Shown in pieces: positions 21,449 to 31,887 of a DNA stretch of 64,000 nt. Every line of letters begins with the position of its first letter. Position 1 is the stretch's first letter. The stretch lies in the NCBI GenBank assembly GCA_033439255.1, contig CM065886.1, positions 2,418,001 to 2,482,000 on the forward strand, written 5' to 3'. The position numbers were made by a program, and so were the translations under genes. The notes beneath the pieces are model-generated. The model was not told the origin of the DNA and made no database searches. It worked only from the letters and a program-made list of their open reading frames with translations. The DNA comes from Hericium rajendrae (taxonomy: Eukaryota > Basidiomycota > Agaricomycetes > Russulales > Hericiaceae).

Positions 21449-22545
21449 CATCAGCAAAAACGTTTTACTCTGTTATTCCCTGGTGACGTTTGTCACGCGC
21501 CACCGAGATGGCGCCGGTATGTAAGGCACTACAAGGGTATACAAGGGCAATACATACCTCACAAAAGGTTGTCGACAACTTGAAAATTTGACATCGTGAT
21601 GGTGAGTTTTCAAAATCTCCGATCTGGTCTCTAATGGCTTTCAGTCTAGATGACAGGTTTTTGACGCATTTGCAGTTACTTCGCCTGCCTGCCGTACCCC
21701 TCGCGAAATACAGGTACACGTCTCGATATTTCCGAGACCCCGTAGCAACGCTACGACGTTTCTCCAAGGTGCATCGCAGCCGGCCCTAAATCTCATTTGT
21801 TTCATGATATATAGCCTTCGCAGTTGTACGCAGTCTTCGTCCAATCCCTCCTCTCGCAAGCATATCAGCTATTCAAGCTTTCCGAAGGACCGTCGCGCCT
21901 GTTTATTCCCTCCGGATTCTCTAGGCTGGCGTCTTCTTGTGTTGGCCTTCTATTGGCTGGACTCTCAATCGTTCGTGGTGCTTTCCATCAAGTGTTGCTT
22001 TCTGGGACTCCTCGAAGACATTCTCTGGCGGGATATCTCGCGACGGGCGCAATGCTCGCCCCTGGCTTCTGGATCACTCGGGATCTATCCCGTTTTCAGC
22101 TGACTGATTGTACGACGGCGCATCAGTGCGCATAGAGATGGTTGTTACTTAGTTACAGATGTGTCTCGTAGATAGCTTCTATGTATCTTAGACAGGTTCG
22201 TAACTACGAAAAATGCATTCGATTTTATCTCTGTCACTATCTCTGCCAAGGATGAAAATAAATAAATAAAATTATCTAAATGCTGTAGCACTCCTTGTGT
22301 CACTTTACAATGACCATATGGCATTGCACGTGTACCATGCCGATGGAGAAGTCCAACCCGCCAGGTAACCCTTGGCAGGGCTGGCAAGCCTTGCGAAGGA
22401 TGGGGACGATGGCAAATCCTTGAGGTACCCGTGTATAGCCTTGCGACGAAATGCGGCATCCTTACCGGACGGCAGCGATTGTAACCTTTGTAAATCCTTA
22501 CATATCCTTGTAAGCCCTTACAGATTTTTCACACTTTTGCTGATG
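21449..22545. mobile_element. Non-autonomous TIR DNA element inserted in K2 (1,097 bp)
   Basis: The ends are perfect 11-bp inverted repeats, CATCAGCAAAA at 21449-21459 and its complement at 22535-22545. Comparison with K1 gives the empty site exactly if one copy of a 2-bp GT duplication is removed (the duplication could be read as up to 4 bp). Subterminal repeats of TACAAGG/TGTAAGG type occur at 21520-21560, and CCTTGTA/CCTTACA at 22480-22525. No transposase is visible. Short duplication plus subterminal repeats resembles CACTA-like elements, but the terminus is not CACTA, so the superfamily stays open. Confidence 0.8.
21815..22135 (+). pseudogene. Protein-like ORF fragment inside the element (possible captured exon)
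   Basis: After an acceptor-like ATATAG, an open frame of 106 codons runs to 22135 with a composition unlike random DNA (YAVFVQSLLSQAYQLFKL, ASSCVGLLLAGLSIV, YLATGAMLAPGFW), suggesting part of a membrane protein. It has no ATG of its own. I do not recognise the family. It may be host sequence carried by the element. Confidence 0.35.
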
Positions 22546-23448
22546 GTGGCAATCAAGATGCTTGCAGACGCCACGCCGCGGCAACTTTTCATCCGTGAGG
22601 CTGACATCTGGAAGTCGCTCTCGCACCCGCATGTCGTGCAGCTCCTGGGTGCTTCCTCGACGTCAAGTGAACCTCCCTGGTTTTTTGTCAGCCCGTACTA
22701 TAAAAACGGAAATCTCGTCAAGTATTTGAAGGAGCTGCCGACATTGAAGGAAAGATCTGCGCTCCGCATGATGCTTGAAATTTCCCAAGGCATGGCCCAT
22801 TTACATCGACACGGAGTTCTGCACGGTGATTTAAAGGTTCGTGCGGGTTTAGTACAATTTGTCTGCATGCTGAGTAGGAAGGACGTTACTATCAGGCCGT
22901 GAATGTGCTCGTAGACGATAGGCGTCACTGCGTTATCACAGATTTCGGGCAAAGCGAGCTGAAGTCGGAAGTATATCGTGTGACGCGGCAGCCGATTTTT
23001 CGTATGTCGATGAACACTTACCCACCTGCTTGTTGCTGACTACCGTTAGGCGGGACACTGAGGTGGCAAGCTCCTGAACTCATGCGCGGTGCTACTTCGC
23101 TCAGGCAAGAAATGGATGTCTATGCATTCGCGATTACATGTGTTGAAGTAATCACGAAAGGTACCCTCCCCTGGCTTATGCAGGATGACGCGGATGTCCG
23201 CCATGCTGTCCTAGGTATCATCTTTTTTAACTTTATGTGCGCTCTGCATTCATGCCCCTCAATTAGTGCGGCGCGAGCGGCCGTCGTTGCCGTCAAGCAG
23301 TTTTTCCGGGGACAAGAGGCTGACGGGCATGCTTCATGCATGTTGGCACCAGGACCCTTCGTCTCGCCCTCCGTTTTCTCGGATAATTTTCGGGTTAGAA
23401 AACCTGTGTCACGCATTTGAGCGATCGCGTTGCATAATACCGCAATGA

Positions 23449-23979
23449 GAACGAGTCCTAACGGAGTTGTGTTTTTATGTATCTCTCGTCATCAGTATGT
23501 CGTGTGTCCTTCAGAGATCAATCACCACCCATCATCGCCAGGAGCCCACCACGAATGACTAAGTGTTTCCGTGATCTAGCCATCTCAATGTCGGAAGACG
23601 AGCGCGGTCTTGTCTTGACTGTATAAGCAGTTGGACTTGATCCTGTGAGATTTACAGTATTGCAGCATGCTTGCAAGCAGAACTAAGCTACTAGCATCAA
23701 GCTAGGGCTGGACGCCGCTGCGACACGCTGCGTTACAAGGTGTTGCCAGACTTCGCATCACACTTGAGAAAGTCTGAGAGATGCAGCTACACCTGCTCTC
23801 AGAGGGTTTCGGTACAAAACTTGCCCAACAAACAAGTCAGATTTTCAATTCCTGCTCAAACAGAAAGCACTGCCTGGTAGTGCCTGCAGCGCTAGGATAT
23901 ACAGATAATTTTGATATCCGATATAAAACCCCAAGCAACGCGTACCCAAATAAGATAGAATATCCCAATGTCCACTAGA
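23449..23979. other. Intergenic
   Basis: 3' region of K2 and downstream side of the first DUF6533 gene. The small frame at 23781-23978 has no motif. Confidence 0.5.
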
Positions 23980-25661
23980 CTACGCACTAACTCCTTCCTC
24001 CTCAAGGATGTACCATGGAACTAGAGTGTCCTCCGACGTGGCGCCGCAGGGCAGGCAATCGAACGTCGTGCATGGCAAGCTGCGCCGCCGCTGTTCGCGG
24101 ATGTTGAACAGCAGACGGCTTGCCATGACGGACGAGAGCGACATGACGAGCCCTACAGGCAGCTCCAGGATCCTCTGCCCACGTCAGGCCGGAACGCCAA
24201 ATTAGAGGGAGGACGCTTACGGGGAGCACGATCCACATCACCACGTTCACTATGTACGCCAGCGTCATCCTGCCCGACCATGCTCAGCCGCGAATATGAC
24301 ATATGAGAATTGGAGAGCGGAACTCACACGATGAAGTACACCACGGAATCGTGTACGAGCGCCTGCAGAAGGTCCTGCTTGCCCTCACGCCCGTCGCGGA
24401 GCCAGCGCGCGACGGCGAGCATGGCGAGCAGCGTCTCAAACGCGGCAATCGGGATGTAGTATGCGGCCGTGAGTCGTGGCGCGACGCCCAGCGAACAGAC
24501 ACGCTTGCCCTGCAGCGACACGGCGCGCACTGTGCGCTTGTGAGCGGTGGGCGTGCGGGATGCGGACGGACGGACCTGTGAACAGGGCAATCATGTGGTG
24601 ATTTATGACGATGGCGGCGGCCATGGCGAGCAGGAAGCTCCCGATGATGACGAGTGTGACGGTGCGGTTGTTGAGGTAGAGGGCGCGTACGCGGAGAATG
24701 AGAATGGCTATAACGGGATCAGGCTGAGCATACGCAGCCACGGCTGACAGGGGGCTTACCCTGCGTGATTGCGCTCTGCGCGAAGATGGCGGTCCAGGCT
24801 TGCCACTGTAACCAGTTATAACCTGGAAATAACGAGCTTCAGCGACAATATGAACATTTGAACTCTAAGATACTGACACCTTCGATGTAAACGCGACCAT
24901 AGCCGTCGTCCTGTTAGTCTAAGCCTCACCACAATGCAGAGTATCAATCTAGCTTACAACTATAACACGGAAGTGTTCAGTTATGCTGTCGGTTGCAAGT
25001 GTCGGACTTCACGTACCGTTTGTGAATGTCCGGTAGCATGGATTACTGCGAAGATCAGGATCAGTATGTCTAGTGCCGAATGAGCGGCACTGTGCGCACC
25101 GTAGCAGTTAAATCTACCCGTCGCCTTTTCAGCGTGCATAATCGCAGCGCAGTAGGGGGAGCTTACATTGCAGCGAATAATGCGTAATAACGATTCTGTG
25201 ATGGGCCAAGAATGAGTATGCGAAAGACTTATTTCGGAAGGATGACATACGACGAAAAACAAGGCGGACGCGAGGGTGAAGCGCTCTTTCTGAGAATTGC
25301 TGTAAGCATAGCAGCTTCAAAGAGAGGAAATAGACATTTGTACCCAGACAAGCTCGACCTGCAGATCCGAATGGCGGGAAAAATTAGCGAGTGTCGTGTG
25401 TGATAAAACGAAGACTGTACCTCCTGCCCAAGGGTGATGACTGGTGGCGAAGACGAAACCTCGAGCTCAGGTCCACAATGCCGCAGGAGACTATGAGCTT
25501 ACGATGATCAAAGACAATAATGATACCCCACGACACTACGCTCAGATTAGCACCATAAAGCGTCTTGAATAACCGAGCTCACAGGCAGTATAACGAGTGT
25601 AGTATAGATCGGTTAGGGAGGAGACGACGAGATCGGCCGGGACCTCGACGGCGGACTCCAT
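23980..25661 (-). CDS. DUF6533-type multi-pass membrane protein, paralogue A
   Basis: The gene runs from ATG at 25661 to TAG at 23980-23982 with about ten small exons. Readable pieces in order: ESAVEVPADLVVSSLTDLYYTRYTA; LSWGIIIVFDHLITLGQEVELVW; KERFTLASALFFV; NRYYALFAAM; ILILRVRALYLNNRTVTLVII; SFLLAMAAAIVI; TAAYYIPIAAFETLLAMLAVARWL; LVHDSVVYFIV; MTLAYIVNVVMWIVLP; ELPVGLVMSLSSVMASRLLFNIREQ. The DHLITLGQEVELVW block and the ILRVRALYLNN helix are hallmarks of the DUF6533 family, expanded in Agaricomycetes, with about seven membrane segments and no known function. The tail is short and ends EEEGVSA. Exact exon edges in the middle were only partly resolved. Two more copies in the same orientation lie at 32.6 and 34.7 kb. 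Confidence 0.75.
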
Positions 25662-27718
25662 GCGGAGTGGACGCGAAAAGCCGGGGCTGAAGTAGCAGAT
25701 GCTGTTGCCGCTCTCACATGGGCTGCATGATATACGCAGGCGTGGGGCAGCATCAACACTTCGCTGGGCCAGGCGACTATAGCTGTGGGAACTAGGGGCA
25801 CAGTGGTGATTCCTGGTGGCAGAAACGTGATATCAGAATCGCATGCCGAGCAGCTAGATTGAGCCCATCTGTGAGTAGCAAGGTACTGCGTTGATCACGC
25901 ACGCGTCAGATCTGTACTCAGGCGTAGAAAGACGCAGCTAACGCAGCTAAATATACAAAGCTGCAGGCGATCTGGCCGAAAAGGAGGGTGAAACGATTTG
26001 TGGGAACTTACATCTGGGATCCTGGAGTCTATAGATATGCTCTTGCAGATCGCGGACAGCATATGGTCACCGAGAAGCAATATATCATGGGAGACACCGT
26101 TTTTGGAGAACAAAAGATGTCATGTCTTCCTTTCAGTCTGAACCGTGTGATGCAGCAAGCTGTGGACGAATCGAGGCTATTCGAGAATGTATGACAGACG
26201 CGATTGGATGTCAATGGTTTGATGATCACTAAATGGACGCGAATCTGTGCTGTTAGATTTAGCCAGTCATCTGCGGTTAAGACCATATGGATACTTCAAT
26301 CAGAGACTGACCAAAGATCTTGATGAAGCTGGGCAGTCGGACGTGGCACTAGCGTAAGTTAGCCTTTCGCCACGACGCATCAGCTACCTGTTTATTTCTT
26401 GAGCTTTTTGGCAGTAAGATTCGGCATATTGTTGACGGTATGCTCTGGAAAGATGGTATGACAATTGCTATCTCTGGAGAAATGAGTTGGCTATTTCGAG
26501 GATACCACAACACAGTGACACTGACAGAATCATGATGTTTGCTGGAGACGAGTCTGACTTGGAGAAGGACGGGCTAAGCGCCGAGCTATGTAAACTCTAT
26601 TTGGCCACTACAAACAAAACTCTACGACTAGCAGTCTACGAGTCAACGCAACACACAGTGTCTTGTATCCGTCACAAATCTGTCCCCTGGTTACTCACTA
26701 TTATAAGTACGTTATTTGCCTCCAGCATTGGCTGTGATCCAGCCTACGATACACATCAACAACACCACGATTCCATGCCACGACAATCTGCGTGACTCTG
26801 AATCAGGCCAGCGAGCTTACTGAGGTCCCTCACGCTCAATTATGCCTTCCCACCGTCGATACTCACTGCAGCCTCCTTAAGATGGTGATCCTGTAGAGAG
26901 GAAGACCTATGGAAGGCAATAATGTACAACACTGCGCCGAGGCTCTGCGTCAGGGCTCCGAAACAGGCCTTTGGTCTGCTCCGTCGTTCCGACATGTCGA
27001 CGAGCCGGCTCTAAAGAAGGTATTCATCGGAAGGACAGCATTGATCATTCAGCTTGAAGATCTTGAGAGTCAGGTTAGCAACCAGTCAGGCTTTTGCAGT
27101 GCTAACACGTACTTTTAACCTTATCAGATCAGGCTTTGTGCGACGAATAAGTGTATTGCACCATTATTGGGATCATAACGTCGATGCGCTCTATTTATAA
27201 TCCGCACCCATGATATATTGCCCACATTCTGCAAGGGCGTATATATAGCACCTCATCCATGTCAAATCTTCGTCACCCATCTCTGGTCAGATCGTGCGCA
27301 GCTTCGTCTGCCTAGGTACGTCTCTTCAGGCCTCGAGTCCTTTCGACGAGTGCACACTCGATCAGCTGTCCCACGTAGGATGTTGATATCGGTGTCTGCT
27401 GCGGCCGGCCAAAGGTGGGTCACTGCAACCAGCGATCCAGTTCTGGCCTGGCAGCGCTAACTCAGTCCATGCCTATCTGTACGCCCGCCGCTGAGGTCTC
27501 GCCCAGTCTCGTCGCTTCCTCTCCTGACAGGTCCGGACACCATTCGTCCTATCGTGCATGAGTCCGCCGGTTCTTTCTATGTTGTCGGGCTTGCGGGCAC
27601 CGTGTCGTTGGGCATCATCATAATCATCGATCATCGTGCGCGCTTTACTCTTCCTCCAGCATTGTGAAATCCGGGCTTAAAATTTCGTCGTTGTCACTAG
27701 TTATCAGTCTCGAACACG

Positions 27719-27889
27719 ATGTCATACTCATCTCGGTACGGTACGGGGTCCGACACTCGACTGGCTTACGGCGCCGCGCAGACGTTTGATAATGTGCGCT
27801 CGAGGCTGCGCGGCGATCGCACAATCGACAGGGCTATGGACCTTTGGAAGAATGAAGACCAGATCAAGGCGAGATGTCTGGGATTCTGA
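27719..27889 (+). CDS. Small ORF, 56 aa, unknown
   Basis: ATG at 27719 to TGA at 27887-27889. The product begins MSYSSRYGTGSDTRLAYG and ends KNEDQIKARCLGF; it is polar and basic with a probable helix (VRSRLRGDRTIDRAMDLW). Codon third positions look protein-like. No family recognised. It lies directly before the minisatellite and could be the first exon of a larger, decayed gene. Confidence 0.35.
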   Translation: MSYSSRYGTGSDTRLAYGAAQTFDNVRSRLRGDRTIDRAMDLWKNEDQIKARCLGF

Positions 27890-27959
27890 TGATTCTAAGT
27901 ATATTGGTAGTTCTAGTACGTCGTCGTGCTTGCAAGGACTCTAGGACTCTTCGACATGA

Positions 27960-28715
27960 ATTTGAAGCCAGTCGCCTCGCCAGTGAGTTGAATTCCACAA
28001 CCGACTCTGTGCCGCAAAGTGTCGCCTTGTAACGACTGGAGATACCAATATAGACGATACCATACCGTTTCTAGTCGCCAATTGTTGCAGGGCGACAACT
28101 AAAGATATGAATACAGATGATATCCTATCGCTCTCAAGTCGCAGTGCCGCAAGGGAACAATTCAGGACGCAAATATGGCCGACTTCTTACTGCTTTGGCG
28201 TCGAAGGCAGGCGCTGACAATCGGTGGTACAGATGCGGACGACTTCCTGTTGTTCTTAGGTCGCGGGTTGTTGCCGGGCAGCAATTGGAGAATGACGGAC
28301 CATGTCTTTTGGAGCGCAAGGGAACAACTCAAGACACCGATATGGACAACATCCTACTGTTTTGAGATCACGTGTTGGCGCAAGGCAACGATTCAAGATG
28401 CAAATATGGACGACTTCCTTCTATCTTTGGGTCGCAGCTTGTCGCAAAGTGCTGATGATCGGAGGTGTACGGAGTGGATGAATTCCAACCCTTTCCGGAT
28501 CGCGAACTGTTGTAGGCAATAACTGAAGGTATCAATTCAGATGATATCCTACCGTCTTCGGGTCGCGGACTGCCGCAAGAAAACAATTCAAGATACAGAT
28601 GTGGACAACGTCCTACTGTTTCGGGGCGACGGCTTGTTGCACAACGGAACGTACGGATGGGGATGACTTCCTACTTACCCTTTTTCGGGTCGCAGGTCGA
28701 CTCCTCGCGACAATT
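27960..28715 (+). repeat. Degenerate minisatellite, ~62-bp unit, about 11-12 copies
   Basis: A recurring core of GAcGAcTTCCTACTgTT type, followed by TTcGGGTCGC and TtgttgccgcAAGG-AACaA, appears at 28053, 28116, 28178, 28238, 28298, 28345, 28409, 28477, 28540, 28604 and 28662, with a weaker one near 27988. Spacing is mostly 58-68 bp (one 47). The units are well diverged, so the array is old. The period is not a multiple of three, so it is not a coding repeat. Confidence 0.8.
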
Positions 28716-29501
28716 CGCGAAATAAACAGCGCGTACCGCGTTTATCACAATCCGTCGAGGTCCTCCCCGCCTCGCCACGGTCCACCGTATCTGACACTTT
28801 ATGCAGGGGATACAGGCCTGTTCCGTGCGGAAGTGTTAACATGTCGACGACGCCTTTGTGGTAACAACATACGAGATGTTATTCCTAAACACGATGTTTC
28901 AGCACGCAACAAGGTTCGTTTAGCTTGAAAGACGTCTCCAGAAATCGGTTGGCCCAGCGCCAGATAAATGCAGAGAATGAAGTTTAACGAGGCTAGCGGC
29001 CTCCCAGAATCACAACCCATCTGCAGAGAATTCGAAAGCATCAACTTGCGAGAAGGGGCGAAGGCCGGGAAAAGCCCCAAGCTTCAGCCTATTGATGATA
29101 TGCAGTGGGAAGATGGGTCAGTAACTAAGAAACGCCGGCGAATGACATGGCAGAACGTGTGAGAAGTGAATCAGCACCCACTCCGTACATATCAGAGGGA
29201 GCGCTATGCTGACTCGCAGATGACGGACAGCTTGCGCCAGAACTGTCACCGTTCTGGCTCTTGCCTTGCCAAGTGGGTGCATGGTGCAATCATTCTGGAG
29301 AATGGCGAATGACCTTGTTTTAGCGCAGTACTGCCAGCGAGAGCTATATCGGCGCATCTGTACGCAGTAAATCTCGCTGGCGTCCTGAAGACGGTTAGTA
29401 GAAGACAAGGTGGGGATATCGGGCTGCCTCGCACGCTCTGACGAAGCCGTCGGTAAAGCGTGCCAAGAGACCGAGGCATTGGCGCCCGAGGACGGTGCCT
29501 G

Positions 29502-29507
29502 CACGTG
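29502..29507. promoter_or_regulatory. CACGTG E-box upstream of cystathionine gamma-lyase
   Basis: GCACGTGAC lies about 150 bp before the start codon. CACGTG is the Cbf1 site used with Met4 in yeast sulfur metabolism; its use here is inferred from the gene it precedes. Confidence 0.4.
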
Positions 29508-29588
29508 ACGGATTAGGAACTGCTTAGTCATCCAGCGATGGCGTTATCGAGGACCTCGTCATCCTGCCGCGAAACACTACATCGGCCC

Positions 29589-29596
29589 TTTATAAG
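29589..29596 (+). promoter_or_regulatory. TATA box of cystathionine gamma-lyase
   Basis: TTTATAAG about 60 nt before ATG 29656. Transcription would begin near 29620, so the upstream in-frame ATG at 29617 is probably not used. Confidence 0.5.
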
Positions 29597-29655
29597 ATGT
29601 CGCAACACTTGGGTGAATGTCTAACCTACCTCTTCACCTCCCCGACACCACCACC

Positions 29656-31530
29656 ATGAGCCCCATCGTCTTCAACGGCCACTCCAACGGCCACGCGCGC
29701 ACCGACAGCTTCAAAAAGCGTCGCGAGGAGGACATGGACGGCTTCGGCACCCGTGCCATCCATGTTGGCTCCGAGCCTGACCCGCAGACGGGCGCGGTCA
29801 TCCCAGCCATCTCGCTGAGCACCACGTACAAACAGGAAGGTGTCGGCATCCATAAGGTGAGTTTCAGACGTCGATCGAATCGTGTAGTGGGTGCGGGACG
29901 CGGCGCGCCGGAGATATATCAGTTTTTGGTCAAAATCTCCTGCTATCGCTTGGGAGCCCGACTCAGTCTCCTCATACCGTCGCTCGTCATTCTGCAGAAT
30001 TAGGTTCGACTTGGCTTTTATCGCTTTACATGTGCCAAATTCTTTTGATGGGCGTTCTGGTGGGCGAGCGTCAGCTGTATCGGCTACCAGTCGTAACTCC
30101 TTTTGCTGTCGCATGAGGTGCGCGGCCATGGCGTCATTTGAACATGAGTGCCCATCATTCGGTGGCCTCACACATGCTGCCCCTGGTCATCTGGTGTAAT
30201 TGGGTATGGCTTCGCGATTATATTTTACGTGTGTTCTCGGATCTAGGGGTCCAGCGATTGATAGGCTATGGAGAGTTGAATGCACTCTGTTTTTTCCTTT
30301 GACGTATTTCGAGGCATTTGCTAACACGATTGTCAAATTAGGGCTTCGAATATTCTCGCTCCGGAAACCCCAACCGGAATGCTTTTGAACGCACGCTAGC
30401 CTCGCTAGAGTCTGGTGGTGCACATGCAATCGCGTTCTCTTCGGGATCTGCTACGACTGCCACGGTCCTTTCATCAATAGGCCCAAATGCCCATATCGTC
30501 AGCGTTAATGACGTCTATGGAGGAACGTTCCGCTACATGAGCCGAGTCGCAAAAGAAAACCAAGGTGTCGATACGACTTTCGTAGACCTAGAGAACGCGG
30601 ACGAAGACGAAATTAGACAAGCCATTCAACCCAACACGAAGGTAATTCTATCGCTGCCATGTTATTTCGACCCCTGCTCACTTGCTGCGCATCTAGCTCA
30701 TCTGGATAGAGTCTCCGACAAATCCCACCCTCCGCCTCATCGACATTCCGCGCATCGTCTCCATCGCCCACTCGCACCCCTCGAATCCCCTCGTCCTCGT
30801 CGACAACACCTTCCTCTCGCCCTATTATAGCTCGCCCCTCCTGCAGGGCGCCGACATCGTCGTGCACTCGCTCACGAAGTACGTCAACGGCCACTCCGAC
30901 GTCGTAATGGGCGCCGCGATCCTCCCCGCACACCAAGCCGCGCTGCGCGAGCGCCTCGCCTTCCTCCAAAACGCGATCGGCGCCGTTCCGAGCCCATACG
31001 ACTGCTGGCTCGCACAGCGCGGCGCCAAGACGCTCCACCTCCGCATGAAAGAGCACGGCCGCAACGCGCTGCGCGTCGCCCGCGCCCTCTCCGCATCGCC
31101 GCACGTCGAAAGCGTCACCTACCCCGGCCTCGCGAGCCACCCGCGCAACGCGCTCGCGCGCGCATCGCTCAGCCCGCACGCAGCGCGCTTCGTCGCGGGC
31201 GAGCAGGACGCGGACGGCTCGTTCCCGTACGGCGGGATGATCTCGTTCCAGATCCGCGGCGGGCGCGCGGAGGCGCAGCGCTTCCTCGCGTCGACGCGGC
31301 TGTTCACGCTCGCGGAGTCGCTTGGGGGCGTGGAGAGCCTCGCGGAGCTGCCGGCGCTCATGACGCACGGGAGCATTCCCGCGGAGGAGCGTGCGAAGCT
31401 TGGGATTACGGATGGACTGGTGCGGCTGTCGGTTGGGATTGAGGAGAGCGAGGATTTGGTGAGGGATGTGTTGGAGGCGCTCGAGATTGCGGTGGGCGGG
31501 GAGACGGGGGACGGGGAGGCGAGTGCGTAG
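29656..31530 (+). CDS. CYS3: Cystathionine gamma-lyase
   Basis: Exons 29656-29856, 30342-30641, 30697-31530; 444 aa. This PLP enzyme of the transsulfuration pathway cleaves cystathionine to cysteine, 2-oxobutyrate and ammonia in the cytosol. Motifs: FGTRAIHVGSEPDPQTGAVIPAISLSTT near the start, YSRSGNPNR and the PLP-phosphate loop FSSGSATTA in exon 2, then WIESPTNPTL, LVDNTFLSPY and HSLTKYVNGHSDVV with PLP-binding Lys228. The order and spacing match yeast Cys3 more closely than gamma-synthases. ATG 29656 (CACCATGA) was preferred to 29617 because of the TATA position. Intron 1 is 485 nt, about ten times the local norm, with branch GCTAAC and acceptor AATTAG. Exon 3 is much richer in G+C than exons 1-2. 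Confidence 0.93.
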
Positions 31531-31777
31531 GTGGTGCGGTTACAGAGGATGTGAGGACTTTTGTAGATGTGCATTGGCAGTATTTATTGCCCAGAATCGG
31601 GATGTAGTTGTATACCTCACTAGCATCGTAATACCTGCTTCATTGCAGTATTTTCTTGAATGAGACCATCGGGTGCTGTTGAGGGATTTCCAGAATTGAT
31701 GATCACAGCTCAACCAAAGCGTGCGACAAAGATGGGCGTATACTGGGCATAATTCATTCGAACTCGGAAATATGTAT

Positions 31778-31859
31778 GGCCGCCTGGCGAAATGGCATCG
31801 CGTCTGACTACGATGTGTGTGTAATCAGGAGATTGCAGGTTCGACCCCTGCGGTGGTCA
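31778..31859 (+). tRNA. tRNA-Arg (anticodon ACG) with a 10-nt intron
   Basis: The cloverleaf closes completely: acceptor GGCCGCC (31778-31784) with GGTGGTC (31852-31858), D stem GCGA/TCGC, anticodon stem TCTGA (31803-31807)/TCAGG (31825-31829), T stem GCAGG/CCTGC with TTCGACC loop, discriminator A31859. The loop reads CT-ACG-A, followed by the intron 31814-31823 (TGTGTGTGTA), one base 3' of the anticodon as usual for nuclear tRNAs. Box A TGGCGAAATGG and box B GGTTCGACC are present, and T-runs follow downstream as Pol III terminator. ACG is read as ICG for CGU/CGC/CGA. Confidence 0.93.
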
Positions 31860-31887
31860 CTACTTGCCTCCTTTTGATAGTTTTTCT

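Larger units (their letters stand above)
19378..23448 (+). pseudogene. K2: paralogue of K1, kinase domain split by a transposable element
   Basis: Exons 19378-20241, 20302-20463, 20522-20652, 20703-20841, 20901-21002, 21054-21448 // 22546-22836, 22896-23001, 23050-23214, 23267-23448. The lengths 162, 131, 139, 102, 106, 165 and 182 nt equal those of K1 exactly. The helix bundle (RVVRAAQSVLGKA, YAPVPGLAPAVHALLAIWD) and the kinase halves (GVGLFSNV | VAIKMLAD, HGDLK, TDFG, APEL) are intact and free of stops. The element sits between GTWQSRVV and AIKM. Reading through, translation adds about 23 foreign residues and stops at 21524, leaving ~622 aa: helix bundle without a kinase. The N-terminus differs from K1 (basic, Pro/Ser rich) and its start is uncertain; ATG 19378 is used. 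The lack of other damage implies a recent insertion, or selection on the truncated product. Confidence 0.85.
25662..29655. other. Long intergenic region between DUF6533 gene A and cystathionine gamma-lyase
   Basis: It starts with the promoter of gene A (TATA-like GTATATC on the minus strand at 25729-25735). Around 26300-26350 there is weak similarity to 36955-37005, both upstream of DUF6533 genes. A small ORF lies at 27719-27889 and a degenerate minisatellite at ~27960-28715 (separate entries). Other short frames lack motifs. Confidence 0.5.

Noticed and set aside
21449-22545. The K2 insert as a normal long intron
   Set aside because: It has perfect TIRs and a target duplication, no AG at its 3' border, and the nearest usable acceptor (TTACAG) does not keep the kinase frame.
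27960-28715. CRISPR-like array
   Set aside because: The repeats are degenerate and contiguous without unique spacers, and the genome is eukaryotic.
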